This document shows positions 27,889-37,495 of a stretch of DNA of 64,000 bases, piece by piece. Location: NCBI RefSeq assembly GCF_024171945.1, contig NZ_JAMTCR010000002.1, positions 1,054,001-1,118,000 of the forward strand, in the 5' to 3' direction. The DNA comes from Actinokineospora globicatena. GTDB taxonomy: Bacteria; Actinomycetota; Actinomycetes; Mycobacteriales; Pseudonocardiaceae. The notes below the pieces were generated by a model. That model made no database searches. It was not told the origin of the DNA and saw only the letters and a list, made by a program, of their open reading frames with translations. The position numbers were made by a program, and so were the translations under genes. How positions within the stretch are numbered: position 1 is the stretch's first letter; each line of letters opens with the position of its first letter.

Positions 27889-29475
27889 TTGTCGAGCGCG
27901 ACCGAGCAGCAGCACCTCGCTGGACCGTTGTCGGCGTCGGTGGCGAACCTGTGCCAGCGCCTGCAGCCGCAGGTGTCCGCGCGCACCGCGGCCGGGTTCC
28001 GGGAGGTGCTGCGCAGGCTCTCGGCCCCGTTGCAGGTCGCGGTGGCCGGTCGGATCAAGTCGGGGAAGTCCACACTGGTCAACGCCCTGATCGGGCGGCG
28101 GATCGCGCCGACCGACGTCGGGGAGTGCACGCGGTTGGTCACCCGGTTCCAGTACGGGACCGTCGACCGGGTGGAGCTGGTGTTCTTCGACGGCACCAAG
28201 CAGGTGCTGCCGTTCGAGGTCGGCGGGATGATCCCGGCCGACCTGGACGTGGACTTCGACAAGGTCTCGCACCTGGAGGCCTACCTGACCAACGCGGTGC
28301 TGCGGGACCTGACCGTCATCGACACCCCGGGCCTCGGGTCGCTCGACCTGGCCTCGGTGAAGCGCACCGAGCAGCTGCTGGGCGCGGCGAAGCACCGCAA
28401 GGACGGTGAGGACGGCGAGGACGGCGAGGAGGACGGCGACGACGAGCTCGACGAGACCTCCCGCAACGCCGTCGCTGGTGCCGAGGCCGTGCTGTACGTG
28501 GTGACGCAGGGCGTGCGGGCCGACGACCAGCAGGCGCTCGCCGCGTTCACCGCCGCGACCGCGAGCCGCGAGGCCGGTCCGGTCAACGCCATCGCCGTGC
28601 TGAACAAGGCCGACACGATCACCCCGGAGTCGGTCACCGGCAGCGACGGCGACGTGTGGAAGGCCGCGACCCTGCTGGCCGAGAAGCAGGCCGCCACCCT
28701 CAAGCCGCGGGTCGCCGACGTGATCCCGGTGATCGGCCTGATCGCCGAGTCCGCGGAGTCCGGCGGGTTCACCTCGGCCGACGCCGACGCGCTGCGGTCG
28801 CTCTCCCAGCTCGACGACGCCATCTGGGAGACGATGCTGATCTCGGCCGACATCTTCACCACCTGGGAGTGCGACGTGCCGACCGGCACCCGCGTCCGGC
28901 TGCTGGAGAAGCTCGACCTGTTCGGCATCCGGCACGCCGTCGACGCGCTGCGCGCCGACCCCGACCTCACCGCGGGCGCGCTGCGCAGGTCCTTGCTCGA
29001 CGCCTCCGGGCTGGCTGGCGTGCGGTCCAGGTTGGACGCGGTGTTCCGCGCCCGCGCCGACGGCATCAAGGCCGCCGCCGCGCTGGCGTCGGTCACCGCG
29101 CTCGCGCACGCCTCCGGTGACCCCGGGGAGCGCCAGCGGGTGCACGACGCCATCGAGGTGCTGCTGGCCAAGCCCGAGGCCCACCAGTTGCGGCTGCTCG
29201 AGGCGCTCACCCTGGTCACCTCCGGCGCGGTCGACATGCCGGAGGACCTCGCGGTGGAGGTGCTGCGGGTCGGCAGCAACGCCGACATCGGCGAGCAGCT
29301 GGGCATGAAGGGCCGCCCGCACAACGAACTCAGCGCGTACGCGCTCGAACGCGCCGGGTGGTGGCGCTCGTTCGCCTCCTTCGGCGCGACCCCAGCGCAG
29401 AGCCGGGTGGCGCACGTGGTGCACCGGGCGTACTTCCTCATCTGGCAGCAGCTCAAGGCCCAGAGCGGGAGCTGA
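27889..29475 (+). CDS. Dynamin-like GTPase, first of a pair
   Basis: The 528-aa P-loop GTPase has GRIKSGKST (G1) near residue 50, DTPG (G3) and NKAD (G4). An acidic DGED-rich insert follows G3 and a long helical C-terminal region completes it. These are features of bacterial dynamin-like/IniA-type proteins, which remodel or protect membranes. The TTG start at 27889 follows AGGGGAGG; an ATG at 27850 lacks a ribosome-binding site. It is the first gene of an operon with a GrpE-like protein and a second dynamin-like GTPase. Confidence 0.75.
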   Translation: MSSATEQQHLAGPLSASVANLCQRLQPQVSARTAAGFREVLRRLSAPLQVAVAGRIKSGKSTLVNALIGRRIAPTDVGECTRLVTRFQYGTVDRVELVFFDGTKQVLPFEVGGMIPADLDVDFDKVSHLEAYLTNAVLRDLTVIDTPGLGSLDLASVKRTEQLLGAAKHRKDGEDGEDGEEDGDDELDETSRNAVAGAEAVLYVVTQGVRADDQQALAAFTAATASREAGPVNAIAVLNKADTITPESVTGSDGDVWKAATLLAEKQAATLKPRVADVIPVIGLIAESAESGGFTSADADALRSLSQLDDAIWETMLISADIFTTWECDVPTGTRVRLLEKLDLFGIRHAVDALRADPDLTAGALRRSLLDASGLAGVRSRLDAVFRARADGIKAAAALASVTALAHASGDPGERQRVHDAIEVLLAKPEAHQLRLLEALTLVTSGAVDMPEDLAVEVLRVGSNADIGEQLGMKGRPHNELSAYALERAGWWRSFASFGATPAQSRVAHVVHRAYFLIWQQLKAQSGS

Positions 29476-29562
29476 GCCCGACCGCGCGGAACCGGGTGGG
29501 TGCCAGGGCGGCCGGCTATACGATTCGGCGGCACATGGGCGCCGACAGGCTGGGTGAGGCGG

Positions 29563-30054
29563 ATGGCTTCCTGGTTCAAGAACAAGCGCAAGGACGAGGA
29601 CTCGACGATCGAGGTCCGGGCCGCGGTGATCGCCGAGGCCGACCGCGAGGTGGACCGGGTCGTCGAGCGGGAGGGGGAAGCGGTGTCGCAGGAGGAGCTC
29701 AGTGACGACTTCCGGGTGGAGCCCGCGCTGGTGAGCATCGCGCCGGAGGTGTACGACCAGGCCGTCAGCGAGCGGCTGGCGCTGGTGTCGCTGTGCCTCT
29801 ACGCGCACGACCGGGCCCGCAGTTCCGGTGTGGCCGAACGGATCGAGGAGGGCCTGGCCGCCGTCGGGGTGACCGCGGTGCGGCCGGACGGCGACCGGTT
29901 CGACCCGGCGCACCACGAGGCGGGCGGCACGCTGGTCACCGAGGACGCGGGCCTGCAGGGCACGGTCGCCGAGACCGAGGTGGTCGGGTTCAGCGACCGG
30001 GGGCAGCTGCTGCGGCCGCCGATCGTCACCGTCTACACGGGCAAGACCGCATGA
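29563..30054 (+). CDS. GrpE-like nucleotide-exchange-factor domain protein
   Basis: The protein has 163 aa. The C-terminal half resembles the GrpE beta domain: EEGLAAVGVTAV, GDRFDPAHHEAGG, GTVAETEVVGF and RGQLLRPPIVTV. The N-terminal region is charged and helical but shorter than the usual GrpE coiled coil. No hsp70 gene is in the window. It sits between two dynamin-like genes and overlaps the second by ATGA, so a role in their nucleotide cycling or assembly, or with a distant Hsp70-like partner, is inferred. Confidence 0.65.
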   Translation: MASWFKNKRKDEDSTIEVRAAVIAEADREVDRVVEREGEAVSQEELSDDFRVEPALVSIAPEVYDQAVSERLALVSLCLYAHDRARSSGVAERIEEGLAAVGVTAVRPDGDRFDPAHHEAGGTLVTEDAGLQGTVAETEVVGFSDRGQLLRPPIVTVYTGKTA

Positions 30055-31880
30055 CCCAGCCCAAGGTCTCCCTCCCCAAGCAGGTCGCCCAGACCAGGGA
30101 GCAGCTACTCACCCTGCTGCGCGAGGCGGCGCCCGAGTCGGCGCAGTGGGTCGAGCAGGTCCGCGCGCGGCGCCGCAAGAAGCCGTCGGTCGTGGTCGTC
30201 GGCGAGACGAACCGGGGGAAGAGCTCCCTGGTCAACGCCATGATCGACACGCCTGGTCTGTCCCCTGTGGATGCCGACGTGGCCACCGCGACCTACCTGG
30301 TGTTCGGGCACGCCGAGCAGTGGGAGGCGCGCGCCTGCTACCCCGGTCAGCTCGCGCCGGTGCCGGTGGACATCGCCAAGCTGGTCAACTGGGTGTCGGC
30401 GGCGCACGAGCTGCCAGACGGCGAGCTGCCGCCGCGCTACGTCGAGGTCGACGGCCCGGTGCCGCTGCTGGAGAAGCTGGTCGTGGTGGACACCCCCGGG
30501 GTCGGCGGGCTCGACTCGGTGCACGGCGAGCTGGCGATCGAGGCGGCCGCGTCGGCCACCGCACTGCTGTTCGTCGTCGACGCCTCGGCGCCGTTCACCG
30601 TCGGCGAGCTCTCGTTCCTGGCCAACGTCGGCGACCGGGTGGAGACCGTGGTCTTCGTTCTGTCCAAAGTGGACGCCTATCGGGGTTGGCGGCAGGTCCT
30701 CGAGGCGAACAAGGCGCTGTTGGTCGAACACGCACCGCGGTTCAAGGACGCCATCTTCCACCCGGTGTCCTCGCGGATGTTCGAACTGGCGGGCAAGGCG
30801 CCCAACCCCGAGGCCGCGGAGATGCTCAAGGAGCGCTCGGGCATCGCCGAGTTGGTGACCTCGTTGCAGTCCCTGCTGGTCGGCCGGTCCGCGATGCTCG
30901 GCGAGGCCAACACGTTGCGTGCGCTGTCGTCCTCGCTCGGCGAGCTGAAGGTGACCCTGGAGAACGAGCGCCGGGCGCTGACCACCGGCGAGGCCGAGGC
31001 CGAGGCGCTGCGCTCGCGCAAGGACGAGCTGACCGCGGAGCGCCGCTCGTCGACCCGCGGCTGGCAGGTGAAGCTGCGCAGCGAGGTGCAGCGCGCCCGG
31101 CTGGAGAACGCGCACGAGGTCAGCCGCCAGATGCGCGACCTGCAGGCCTGGTTCCGCCAGGCCATCGACGTCGCCGACCGCGACCAGCTGCGCGGGCTGC
31201 CCGCGCACGTCGACGCCGCCATGCAGATGGTCAGCGGGAAGGTCTCGGAGTCGGTGGGCACCCGGCTCAACCAGGTGGCCGACTCGGTCCTCAGTGAACT
31301 GTTCAGCGAGGACGAGCTGGCGGTGATCCGCGGCCAGTTCGCCAGGGCCGGGACCTCCCAGGTGGTGCTGCGGGCGGCGGAGAAGCGGCTGCCGACCGCC
31401 GAGGACAAGCTGTTGGTGTTCATGGGGGTCTCCGGCGGCATCGGCGCGGGCAAGATGGCGGTCATCCCGCTGGCTGGCGCGATCGCGGCGCCGATCCTGC
31501 TGGTACCCACCATCGTCATCGGCCTCGGCGCCGGGTGGTGGATCGCGCGCACCCGCAAGCACACCGCGGACAAGCAGCACATGAAGCTGTGGCTCAACGA
31601 CTCCATCGCCGATGCCCGGTCCACATTGGACCAGTTGGTGTCCGAGCAGTTGATCGACGCGGAATCCCAGCTCTCCCTTGCCCTCGACGAGGCGCTCGGC
31701 AAGCGGATCACCGGGATCGAGGAGCAGTTGCGCGAGGTCGACAAAGCATTACGACTTGACGTGAGCGAGCGGCAGAAGCGCGTGACCGTGGTAAACAAGC
31801 GCCTGACAGACGTGGTCGCCGGGCAAGAACGGGCGGAGAGGCTCCTTGCCGGTATCCGGTCCGTTCGCGACAAGAACTAA
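30051..31880 (+). CDS. Dynamin-like GTPase, second of a pair
   Basis: The protein has 609 aa. The GTPase domain has GETNRGKSSL (G1, residues about 52-61), VVDTPGVGGL (G3) and LSKVD in the G4 position. A long helical stalk follows. A hydrophobic segment with alanine/glycine-rich helices (about 462-500) could insert in the membrane, and a C-terminal coiled coil ends the protein. This arrangement matches bacterial dynamins. It is coupled to the GrpE-like gene. Heteromeric assembly with the first GTPase is an inference from paired bacterial dynamins. Confidence 0.75.
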   Translation: MTQPKVSLPKQVAQTREQLLTLLREAAPESAQWVEQVRARRRKKPSVVVVGETNRGKSSLVNAMIDTPGLSPVDADVATATYLVFGHAEQWEARACYPGQLAPVPVDIAKLVNWVSAAHELPDGELPPRYVEVDGPVPLLEKLVVVDTPGVGGLDSVHGELAIEAAASATALLFVVDASAPFTVGELSFLANVGDRVETVVFVLSKVDAYRGWRQVLEANKALLVEHAPRFKDAIFHPVSSRMFELAGKAPNPEAAEMLKERSGIAELVTSLQSLLVGRSAMLGEANTLRALSSSLGELKVTLENERRALTTGEAEAEALRSRKDELTAERRSSTRGWQVKLRSEVQRARLENAHEVSRQMRDLQAWFRQAIDVADRDQLRGLPAHVDAAMQMVSGKVSESVGTRLNQVADSVLSELFSEDELAVIRGQFARAGTSQVVLRAAEKRLPTAEDKLLVFMGVSGGIGAGKMAVIPLAGAIAAPILLVPTIVIGLGAGWWIARTRKHTADKQHMKLWLNDSIADARSTLDQLVSEQLIDAESQLSLALDEALGKRITGIEEQLREVDKALRLDVSERQKRVTVVNKRLTDVVAGQERAERLLAGIRSVRDKN

Positions 31881-31979
31881 CGGCGTAACGGCGGGAACCA
31901 GCGGGGCGAAGCGTCAGTCATACCGCCAACAACAAGCCATTGAGCATCCCGCCAAGGGATCAGCCAGAGGGGGCTACCC

Positions 31980-32708
31980 GTGTACGTTGACGAGACCGGC
32001 GCCGACGACACCGCGACCGACACCACTGCCGACGCGGGCCACGACGAGTTGACCGTCGAGGTCGGTGGCGAGGAGTACGAGGTCCAGGAGAACTTCGACT
32101 ACGACCAGGACGGTGACAACGACACCGCGGTCGTGCAGACCGAAGAGGGCTACGTCGCCTTCGCCGACACCGATGGCGACGGCACCGCGGACACCGCCAT
32201 CCAGCTCGACGAGCAGGGCAACGTGCTCGCGGCCGCCGAGTACGACGAGGCGTCCGGCGACTGGACCGAGGCCAGCACCAACTCCGTCGAGGCCCCCGGC
32301 GGCGACGGTGCGGACGACGCGGGCTCGAAGTCGGGCGCGAACGACGACGACGCCGCGACCCCGGTCAACCACGGCGGCTCGGGCGACAACATCACCGTCG
32401 ACACCAAGTCCGGTGACGTCGACGCGGGCGAGGCGCAGTACGACGCGGACGGCGACGGCACCAACGACACCGCCGTGGTGACCGACGAGCAGGGCAACAC
32501 CTACGTCTTCACCGACAGCGACGGTGACGGTGGCGCGGACGAGGCCGTCGTCATCGAGGCCGACGGCGACGTGACCGTGGCCCAGCACTCCGGCGAGGAC
32601 GAGTGGACCACCGTCGAGACCGGTCACATCAACGCCGACGGTTCCTACGAGTCGGACACCGCCGCGACCGCCCCCACCTCCGGCTCCGACGCCAACTGGC
32701 AGGGCTGA
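31980..32708 (+). CDS. Acidic two-repeat protein with DxDxDG motifs
   Basis: The 242-aa, extremely acidic protein starts with GTG. It contains two copies of a unit of about 60 residues, DYDQDGDNDTAVV... near 40-95 and QYDADGDGTNDTAVV... near 150-205. Each has two DxDGDG loops like EF-hand or thrombospondin-3 calcium loops. There is no signal peptide or membrane segment. It resembles actinobacterial proteins of uncharacterised family (DUF6802-like). It lies 99 bp after the dynamin gene. Calcium binding is an inference. Confidence 0.6.
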   Translation: MYVDETGADDTATDTTADAGHDELTVEVGGEEYEVQENFDYDQDGDNDTAVVQTEEGYVAFADTDGDGTADTAIQLDEQGNVLAAAEYDEASGDWTEASTNSVEAPGGDGADDAGSKSGANDDDAATPVNHGGSGDNITVDTKSGDVDAGEAQYDADGDGTNDTAVVTDEQGNTYVFTDSDGDGGADEAVVIEADGDVTVAQHSGEDEWTTVETGHINADGSYESDTAATAPTSGSDANWQG

Positions 32709-32771
32709 GCCCCAGCGTTACGACCAGCGGGCGAGATGATTCCCACGCGGTAATCTCGAACCACGCTGAGT

Positions 32772-32805
32772 GAGATCCCGGTGCGCCCACGCGTGCCGGG
32801 ATCTC
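32772..32805 (+). terminator. Terminator hairpin
   Basis: GAGATCCCGG pairs with CCGGGATCTC around a 14-nt loop, 64 bp past the stop of the acidic repeat protein. Confidence 0.6.
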
Positions 32806-33056
32806 GTGCTTCCGCCCCTGTTTGGCCAGGTCAGCCGTGGGCCGGCTCACGGTGAGTCACGACTGTCCGGTATCCGGACGTCCGATCGGTCGATTTAGCG
32901 GCTCGCAAGTGGGTACTGAATCGATTCCCTTATCGTTCTTGTGAGAGAACCGACAGGCAAGGTATCGGTTACCTCGCCGTCACCCCGCTAGCCTCATATG
33001 CATTCCTTCACGGCACGCACCCGCTCGACATGGGCGGGGGCTCAGCCATTCGGTTA

Positions 33057-33091
33057 GGACGCCGCCGTCCCCGGTCAGCTCGGTGGCGTCC
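33057..33091 (+). promoter_or_regulatory. Leader hairpin upstream of pckG
   Basis: GGACGCCGCC can pair with GGTGGCGTCC (one G-T/mismatch) 40 bp before the pckG start. It may act in the 5' untranslated region or end an upstream transcript; there is no U-tract. Confidence 0.35.
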
Positions 33092-33130
33092 TGATCGGCA
33101 TTTCGGCGTTCAGTCAGGAGACGAGGCGAG

Positions 33131-34954
33131 ATGACGGCAGTGACAATCCCTGGCGTTGACCAGGCACCGACGACGCACAAACGACTCCTGGCGTGGGTGC
33201 GCGAGGTCGCCGAACTGACCGCCCCCGAGCAGGTGGTCTGGGTCGACGGGTCCGAAGAGGAGTGGACCCGGCTCACCGACAAGCTGGTCGACGCGGGCAC
33301 GTTCACCCGCCTGGACAAGAAGCCGAACTCGTTCTACGCGGCCTCCGACCCCAACGACGTGGCGCGGGTGGAGGAGCGCACCTACATCTGCGCGGTCGAC
33401 GAGGCCGACGCCGGTCCAACCAACAACTGGATGGACCCGGCGGAGATGAAGTCGATCATGACTGAGCTCTACCGGGGCTCGATGCGCGGTCGCACCATGT
33501 ACGTGATCCCGTTCTGCATGGGCCCGCTCAACGCGGAGAACCCGATGCTCGGCGTGGAGATCACCGATTCCGAGTACGTCGTGGTCTCGATGAAGATCAT
33601 GACCCGGATGGGCACCAAGGCGCTCGACCGGTTCATCGACGCCGACGGCACCGAGCGCGACTTCGTGCCCGCCCTGCACTCGATCGGCGCGCCGCTCGAG
33701 CCGGGCCAGGCCGACGTCGCGTGGCCGTGCAACGACACCAAGTACATCGTGCACTTCCCGGAGGAGCGGCTCATCTGGAGCTTCGGCTCCGGCTACGGCG
33801 GCAACGCGCTGCTGGGCAAGAAGTGCTACTCGCTGCGCATCGCCTCGGTCATCGGCCGGGACGAGGGCTGGCTCGCCGAGCACATGCTGATCCTCAAGCT
33901 GACCTCGCCCGAGGACAAGGTCTACTACGTCGCGGCCGCGTTCCCCAGCGCCTGCGGCAAGACCAACCTCGCCATGCTGGACCCGACCATCCCGGGGTGG
34001 AAGGTCGAGACCATCGGCGACGACATCGCCTGGATGCGGTTCGGCGAGGACGGCCGCCTCTACGCGGTCAACCCGGAGAACGGCTTCTTCGGCGTGGCGC
34101 CGGGCACCGACTACCACACCAACCCGAACGCGATGCGCACCATCGCCAAGGGCAACTCGCTGTTCACCAACGTCGCGCTGACCGACGACGGGGACATCTG
34201 GTGGGAGGGCATCGGCGACGCGCCGGAGCACCTCACCTCGTGGAAGAAGGCCGACTGGGCGCCCGGCTCGGAGGAGAAGGCGGCGCACCCGAACTCGCGC
34301 TACTGCACCCCGATCGACCAGTGCGACACCAAGGCCGCCGAGTGGGACGACCCCAAGGGCGTGCCGATCTCGGCGATCTTCTTCGGCGGTCGCCGGGCCA
34401 CCACGATCCCGCTGGTGACCGAGTCCCGCGACTGGCAGCACGGCACCTTCATGGGTGCGACGCTGTCGAGCGAGACCACCGCCGCGGCGGTCGGCAAGAC
34501 CGGTGTCGTGCGGCGCGACCCGATGGCGATGCTGCCGTTCATCGGCTACAACGCCGGTGACTACTTCAACCACTGGATCGAGACCGGCAAGCGCGCGGAC
34601 GCGACCAAGCTGCCGAAGATCTTCTACGTCAACTGGTTCCGCCGGGGCGACGACAAGCGCTTCCTGTGGCCCGGGTTCGGCGAGAACAGCCGCGTGCTGA
34701 AGTGGGCCATCGAGCGCATCGAGGGCAAGGCCGCCGCGCGGGAGACCCCGATCGGCTGGGTCCCCACCGCCGACGAGCTGGACCTCGACGGTGTCGAGGG
34801 CGACCGCGCCGACATCGAGGCCGCGCTCGAGGTCTCGGCCGAGGAGTGGCGCGCGGAGATCCCGCTGATCGAGGAGTGGTTCGACAAGATCGGCGACAAG
34901 CTGCCCACCCCGCTCCGCGACGAGCTGGAAGCCCTCAAGCAGCGCTTGGGCTGA
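33131..34954 (+). CDS. pckG: Phosphoenolpyruvate carboxykinase (GTP)
   Basis: The protein has 607 aa, the standard length for the GTP-dependent family. It converts oxaloacetate and GTP to PEP, CO2 and GDP, in gluconeogenesis. The kinase-1a loop [14 protein letters not shown] holds the reactive cysteine and the nucleotide lysine/threonine. Other blocks are [25 protein letters not shown] (metal aspartate) and [20 protein letters not shown]. The ATG follows AGGAGACGAG. A strong terminator follows. In Mycobacterium pckA (Rv0211) is also close to trmB. Confidence 0.96.
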   Translation: MTAVTIPGVDQAPTTHKRLLAWVREVAELTAPEQVVWVDGSEEEWTRLTDKLVDAGTFTRLDKKPNSFYAASDPNDVARVEERTYICAVDEADAGPTNNWMDPAEMKSIMTELYRGSMRGRTMYVIPFCMGPLNAENPMLGVEITDSEYVVVSMKIMTRMGTKALDRFIDADGTERDFVPALHSIGAPLEPGQADVAWPCNDTKYIVHFPEERLIWSFGSGYGGNALLGKKCYSLRIASVIGRDEGWLAEHMLILKLTSPEDKVYYVAAAFPSACGKTNLAMLDPTIPGWKVETIGDDIAWMRFGEDGRLYAVNPENGFFGVAPGTDYHTNPNAMRTIAKGNSLFTNVALTDDGDIWWEGIGDAPEHLTSWKKADWAPGSEEKAAHPNSRYCTPIDQCDTKAAEWDDPKGVPISAIFFGGRRATTIPLVTESRDWQHGTFMGATLSSETTAAAVGKTGVVRRDPMAMLPFIGYNAGDYFNHWIETGKRADATKLPKIFYVNWFRRGDDKRFLWPGFGENSRVLKWAIERIEGKAAARETPIGWVPTADELDLDGVEGDRADIEAALEVSAEEWRAEIPLIEEWFDKIGDKLPTPLRDELEALKQRLG

Positions 34955-34966
34955 GCCGCAACACAC

Positions 34967-35007
34967 AGAACCGGCCCTCACCACTTCGCGTGGTGGGGGC
35001 CGGTTCT
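34967..35007 (+). terminator. Terminator after pckG
   Basis: An 18-bp stem (AGAACCGGCCCTCACCAC with its near-perfect complement, one wobble) has a TTCGC loop and lies 13 bp past the stop. Confidence 0.8.
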
Positions 35008-35096
35008 GCGTTGCCCTGTTCTGTGGGTCACAGCCGAGTCGTGCCCGGTCTGGGAAGGTGTGCGCGGTTCCCGAGGAGGAGAAGGAGGTGGGGTCG

Positions 35097-35318
35097 GTGT
35101 CGGACCACCGCGCGTGGCGCTGGCAGCGCTCCGGCTACGACGACCGCGTGCACGCCTTCCCCGCCGGGGAGCGGCCCGCGAGCTTCGTGGAGGCCGCCTG
35201 CGCGCACACCGTGCCCTACGCCAAAGTCACCCGGTCGCATGAGGGTGCCAGGTGCCTGCCGTGCCTGTTGATCGTCGCCGACGAGCTGGCCGCCCGGGTA
35301 CCCGGCGCTGTGGACTGA
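35097..35318 (+). CDS. Small hypothetical protein with CxxC motif
   Basis: The 73-aa protein starts with GTG and has GGAGG eight bases upstream. It contains HRAWRWQRSGYDDRVHAF, AACAHTVPYAKV and ARCLPCLLIVADELA. The Cys/His arrangement suggests metal binding, as in small actinobacterial proteins of unknown role. The G+C codon pattern is normal. There is no operon partner. Confidence 0.55.
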   Translation: MSDHRAWRWQRSGYDDRVHAFPAGERPASFVEAACAHTVPYAKVTRSHEGARCLPCLLIVADELAARVPGAVD

Positions 35319-35395
35319 CCGGGGATCGACCTGGGGACAGTTCCTCCGGGGTTACCCGCTACTCGCCAGTCCCACACGTCACAGGCGTCGCAGAG

Positions 35396-35427
35396 TTGTC
35401 CACAAGCTGTGGACAAGGTTGTGCACA
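35396..35427. promoter_or_regulatory. DnaA-box cluster with 21-bp perfect dyad
   Basis: TTGTCCACA (35396-35404) and its exact inverse (35408-35416) flank AGC, giving a perfect 9+3+9 dyad. TTGTGCACA, a one-mismatch box, follows at 35419-35427. The cluster lies 156 bp upstream of the DUF3311 gene. It could be a DnaA cluster or a repressor operator. Confidence 0.5.
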
Positions 35428-35582
35428 GCCTGTGGAGAGCGGTGTGCGACCGACGCCGGGCGGGCGCGATCGGTCGCCAACAAAGGGCCAAATGGCCGCA
35501 CAGCGAGTTACCTGGTGACGAGACCGGTGCTCGGGCCTTAGTGTGTCGCGGCAACACTCCCGTCACGGAGAGCGAGACACCG

Positions 35583-35852
35583 ATGACACAACCCGGCCAC
35601 TCCGGCCTGCGCTGGAGCTCGTGGAACCTCCTGCTGTTGCTCCCACTCGGACTGCTCATCACGCCGATCTTCAACCGGACCGGGCCCGCGCTGTTCGGCC
35701 TGCCGTTCTACTACTGGTTCCAGCTCGCGGGCGTCGCGGTCGGCGTGCTGGCCACCTCGGTCGTGTTCGCCAAGACCAAGGACAAGCCCACGGCGCCCCC
35801 GCCAGGACCTGACCGCGATGTGGACACCCTGGACGAGGGAGCGGGCGCATGA
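35583..35852 (+). CDS. DUF3311 small membrane protein
   Basis: The 89-aa protein has two membrane helices (LLLLLPLGLLITPIF and FQLAGVAVGVLATSVVF) joined by an N-R-T/PFYYW loop, the DUF3311 signature. DUF3311 proteins are encoded just before sodium:solute symporters, as here, and are probable accessory subunits. Its stop overlaps the symporter start by 4 bp. Confidence 0.8.
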   Translation: MTQPGHSGLRWSSWNLLLLLPLGLLITPIFNRTGPALFGLPFYYWFQLAGVAVGVLATSVVFAKTKDKPTAPPPGPDRDVDTLDEGAGA

Positions 35853-37483
35853 GGTGGACCGAGCTCGTCATCTTCGTCGTGCTCTTCGGCGTCGTGACCG
35901 TCATGGGCTTCGTGGCGGCCAAGTGGAAGGCGGGCGGCAGCCTCGACCACCTCGACGAGTGGGGCCTCGGCGGCCGCAAGTTCGGCTCGTGGATCACCTG
36001 GTTCCTCATCGGCGGCGACGTCTACACGGCCTACACCTTCGTCGCGGTCCCCGCGCTCATGTTCAGCGCGGGCGCGGCCGGCTTCTTCGCGCTGCCCTAC
36101 ACGGTGATCCTGTACCCGTTGGCGTTCATGCCGTTGCTGCGGATCTGGTCGGTGTCGCGCGCCAAGGGCTATGTGACACCGGCGGACTTCGTGCGCGGCC
36201 GCTACGGCTCGTCGGTGCTCGCGCTGCTCGTCGCGATCACCGGGATCGTGGCGACGATGCCCTACATCGCACTGCAGCTGGTCGGGTTGGAGGCGGTGCT
36301 GCGCACGTTGGGGCTCAACGGTTCCGGCCTCGTGGGGCACCTGCCGCTGCTGATCGCATTCGTGATCCTGGCGGTCTACACCTACCAGTCCGGGCTGCGC
36401 GCGCCCGCGCTGATCGCGTTCGTCAAGGACATCCTGGTCTACGTCGTGATCATCGTCGCCGTGGTGTACCTGCCGATCAAGCTCGGCGGGTGGGGCGAGA
36501 TCTTCCAGGCGGCCGACGAGAAGTTCAAGGCGACACCGGCGCCGGGTGACGGGATCCTGCTCAACGCCAACAACCAGTTGCAGTACGCCACCCTGGCGCT
36601 CGGCTCCGCGCTCGCGCTGTTCCTCTACCCGCACTCGCTCACCGGCGTGCTCGCCTCGCGCGGGCGCAACGTGATCAAGCGGAACATGTCGGCGCTGCCC
36701 GCGTACTCGTTGCTGCTGGGGCTGTTGGCGCTGCTGGGGTTCGTGGCGATCGCGGCGGGCACCAAGCCGTTGATCAACCAGGCCACCGGGAACCCGGACA
36801 CCAACACGATCATCCCGAACCTGTTCGCCGGTCAGTTCCCGGCCTGGTTCGCGGGTGTCGCGTTCGCCGCCATCGGCATCGGCGCGCTGGTGCCCGCGGC
36901 CATCATGTCCATCGCGGCGGCGAACCTGTGGACCCGCAACATCTACAAGGAGTACTTCCGCCGCGACGCCACCCCGAAGCAGGAGGCCAAGCAGGCCAAG
37001 CTCGCCTCGCTGGTGGTCAAGTTCGGCGCGGTGGCCTTCGTGCTGTTCATCGATCCGCAGTTCTCCATCGACCTGCAGCTCATCGGCGGCGTGATGATCC
37101 TGCAGACGCTGCCCGCGGTCGCGATCGCGCTCTACACCCGCTGGTTCCACATCTGGGGCCTGGTCGGCGGCTGGATCGCGGGCATGGGCTGGGGAATGAT
37201 CATGCTCTACAACATCCCCAGCGCCGACGGCAAGCGCAAGCACTTCGGTGCCTCGGCGCTCAAGCTCGGTGAGCTGAACCTGTTCGGCTGGCACCCGTTC
37301 GGTGGGTCGACGGTGCAGATCTACGTCGGTTTCGTTGCCCTGGTGACAAACTTGGTGGTCGCCGTGCTCATCACGGTGGTGGCCAGGAGGTTCAAGGTCT
37401 TCAACGGCATCGACCAGACCGAGCCCGCCGACTACCACGTCGACGAGGACTCGGCGAAGCTGCGCCCGGTCGGCGCGCACTGA
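35849..37483 (+). CDS. Sodium:solute symporter (monocarboxylate/MctP-like)
   Basis: The 544-aa protein has about 13 membrane helices. Typical SSS blocks are EWGLGGRKFGSWITWFLIGGDVY, YVTPADFVRGRYGS and TGVLASRGRNVIKRN. The DUF3311 partner and the sequence pattern point to the monocarboxylate/acetate uptake group; the precise substrate is unproven. A terminator follows. Confidence 0.8.
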   Translation: MRWTELVIFVVLFGVVTVMGFVAAKWKAGGSLDHLDEWGLGGRKFGSWITWFLIGGDVYTAYTFVAVPALMFSAGAAGFFALPYTVILYPLAFMPLLRIWSVSRAKGYVTPADFVRGRYGSSVLALLVAITGIVATMPYIALQLVGLEAVLRTLGLNGSGLVGHLPLLIAFVILAVYTYQSGLRAPALIAFVKDILVYVVIIVAVVYLPIKLGGWGEIFQAADEKFKATPAPGDGILLNANNQLQYATLALGSALALFLYPHSLTGVLASRGRNVIKRNMSALPAYSLLLGLLALLGFVAIAAGTKPLINQATGNPDTNTIIPNLFAGQFPAWFAGVAFAAIGIGALVPAAIMSIAAANLWTRNIYKEYFRRDATPKQEAKQAKLASLVVKFGAVAFVLFIDPQFSIDLQLIGGVMILQTLPAVAIALYTRWFHIWGLVGGWIAGMGWGMIMLYNIPSADGKRKHFGASALKLGELNLFGWHPFGGSTVQIYVGFVALVTNLVVAVLITVVARRFKVFNGIDQTEPADYHVDEDSAKLRPVGAH

Positions 37484-37495
37484 CCCACGACAGCG

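Larger units (their letters stand above)
32709..33130. other. Intergenic region and pckG leader
   Basis: This 422-bp gap holds a terminator hairpin at 32772-32805. Next comes a relatively AT-richer stretch (about 32880-33000) likely to contain the pckG promoter, and then a leader hairpin at 33057-33091. No coding sequence is apparent. Confidence 0.6.
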
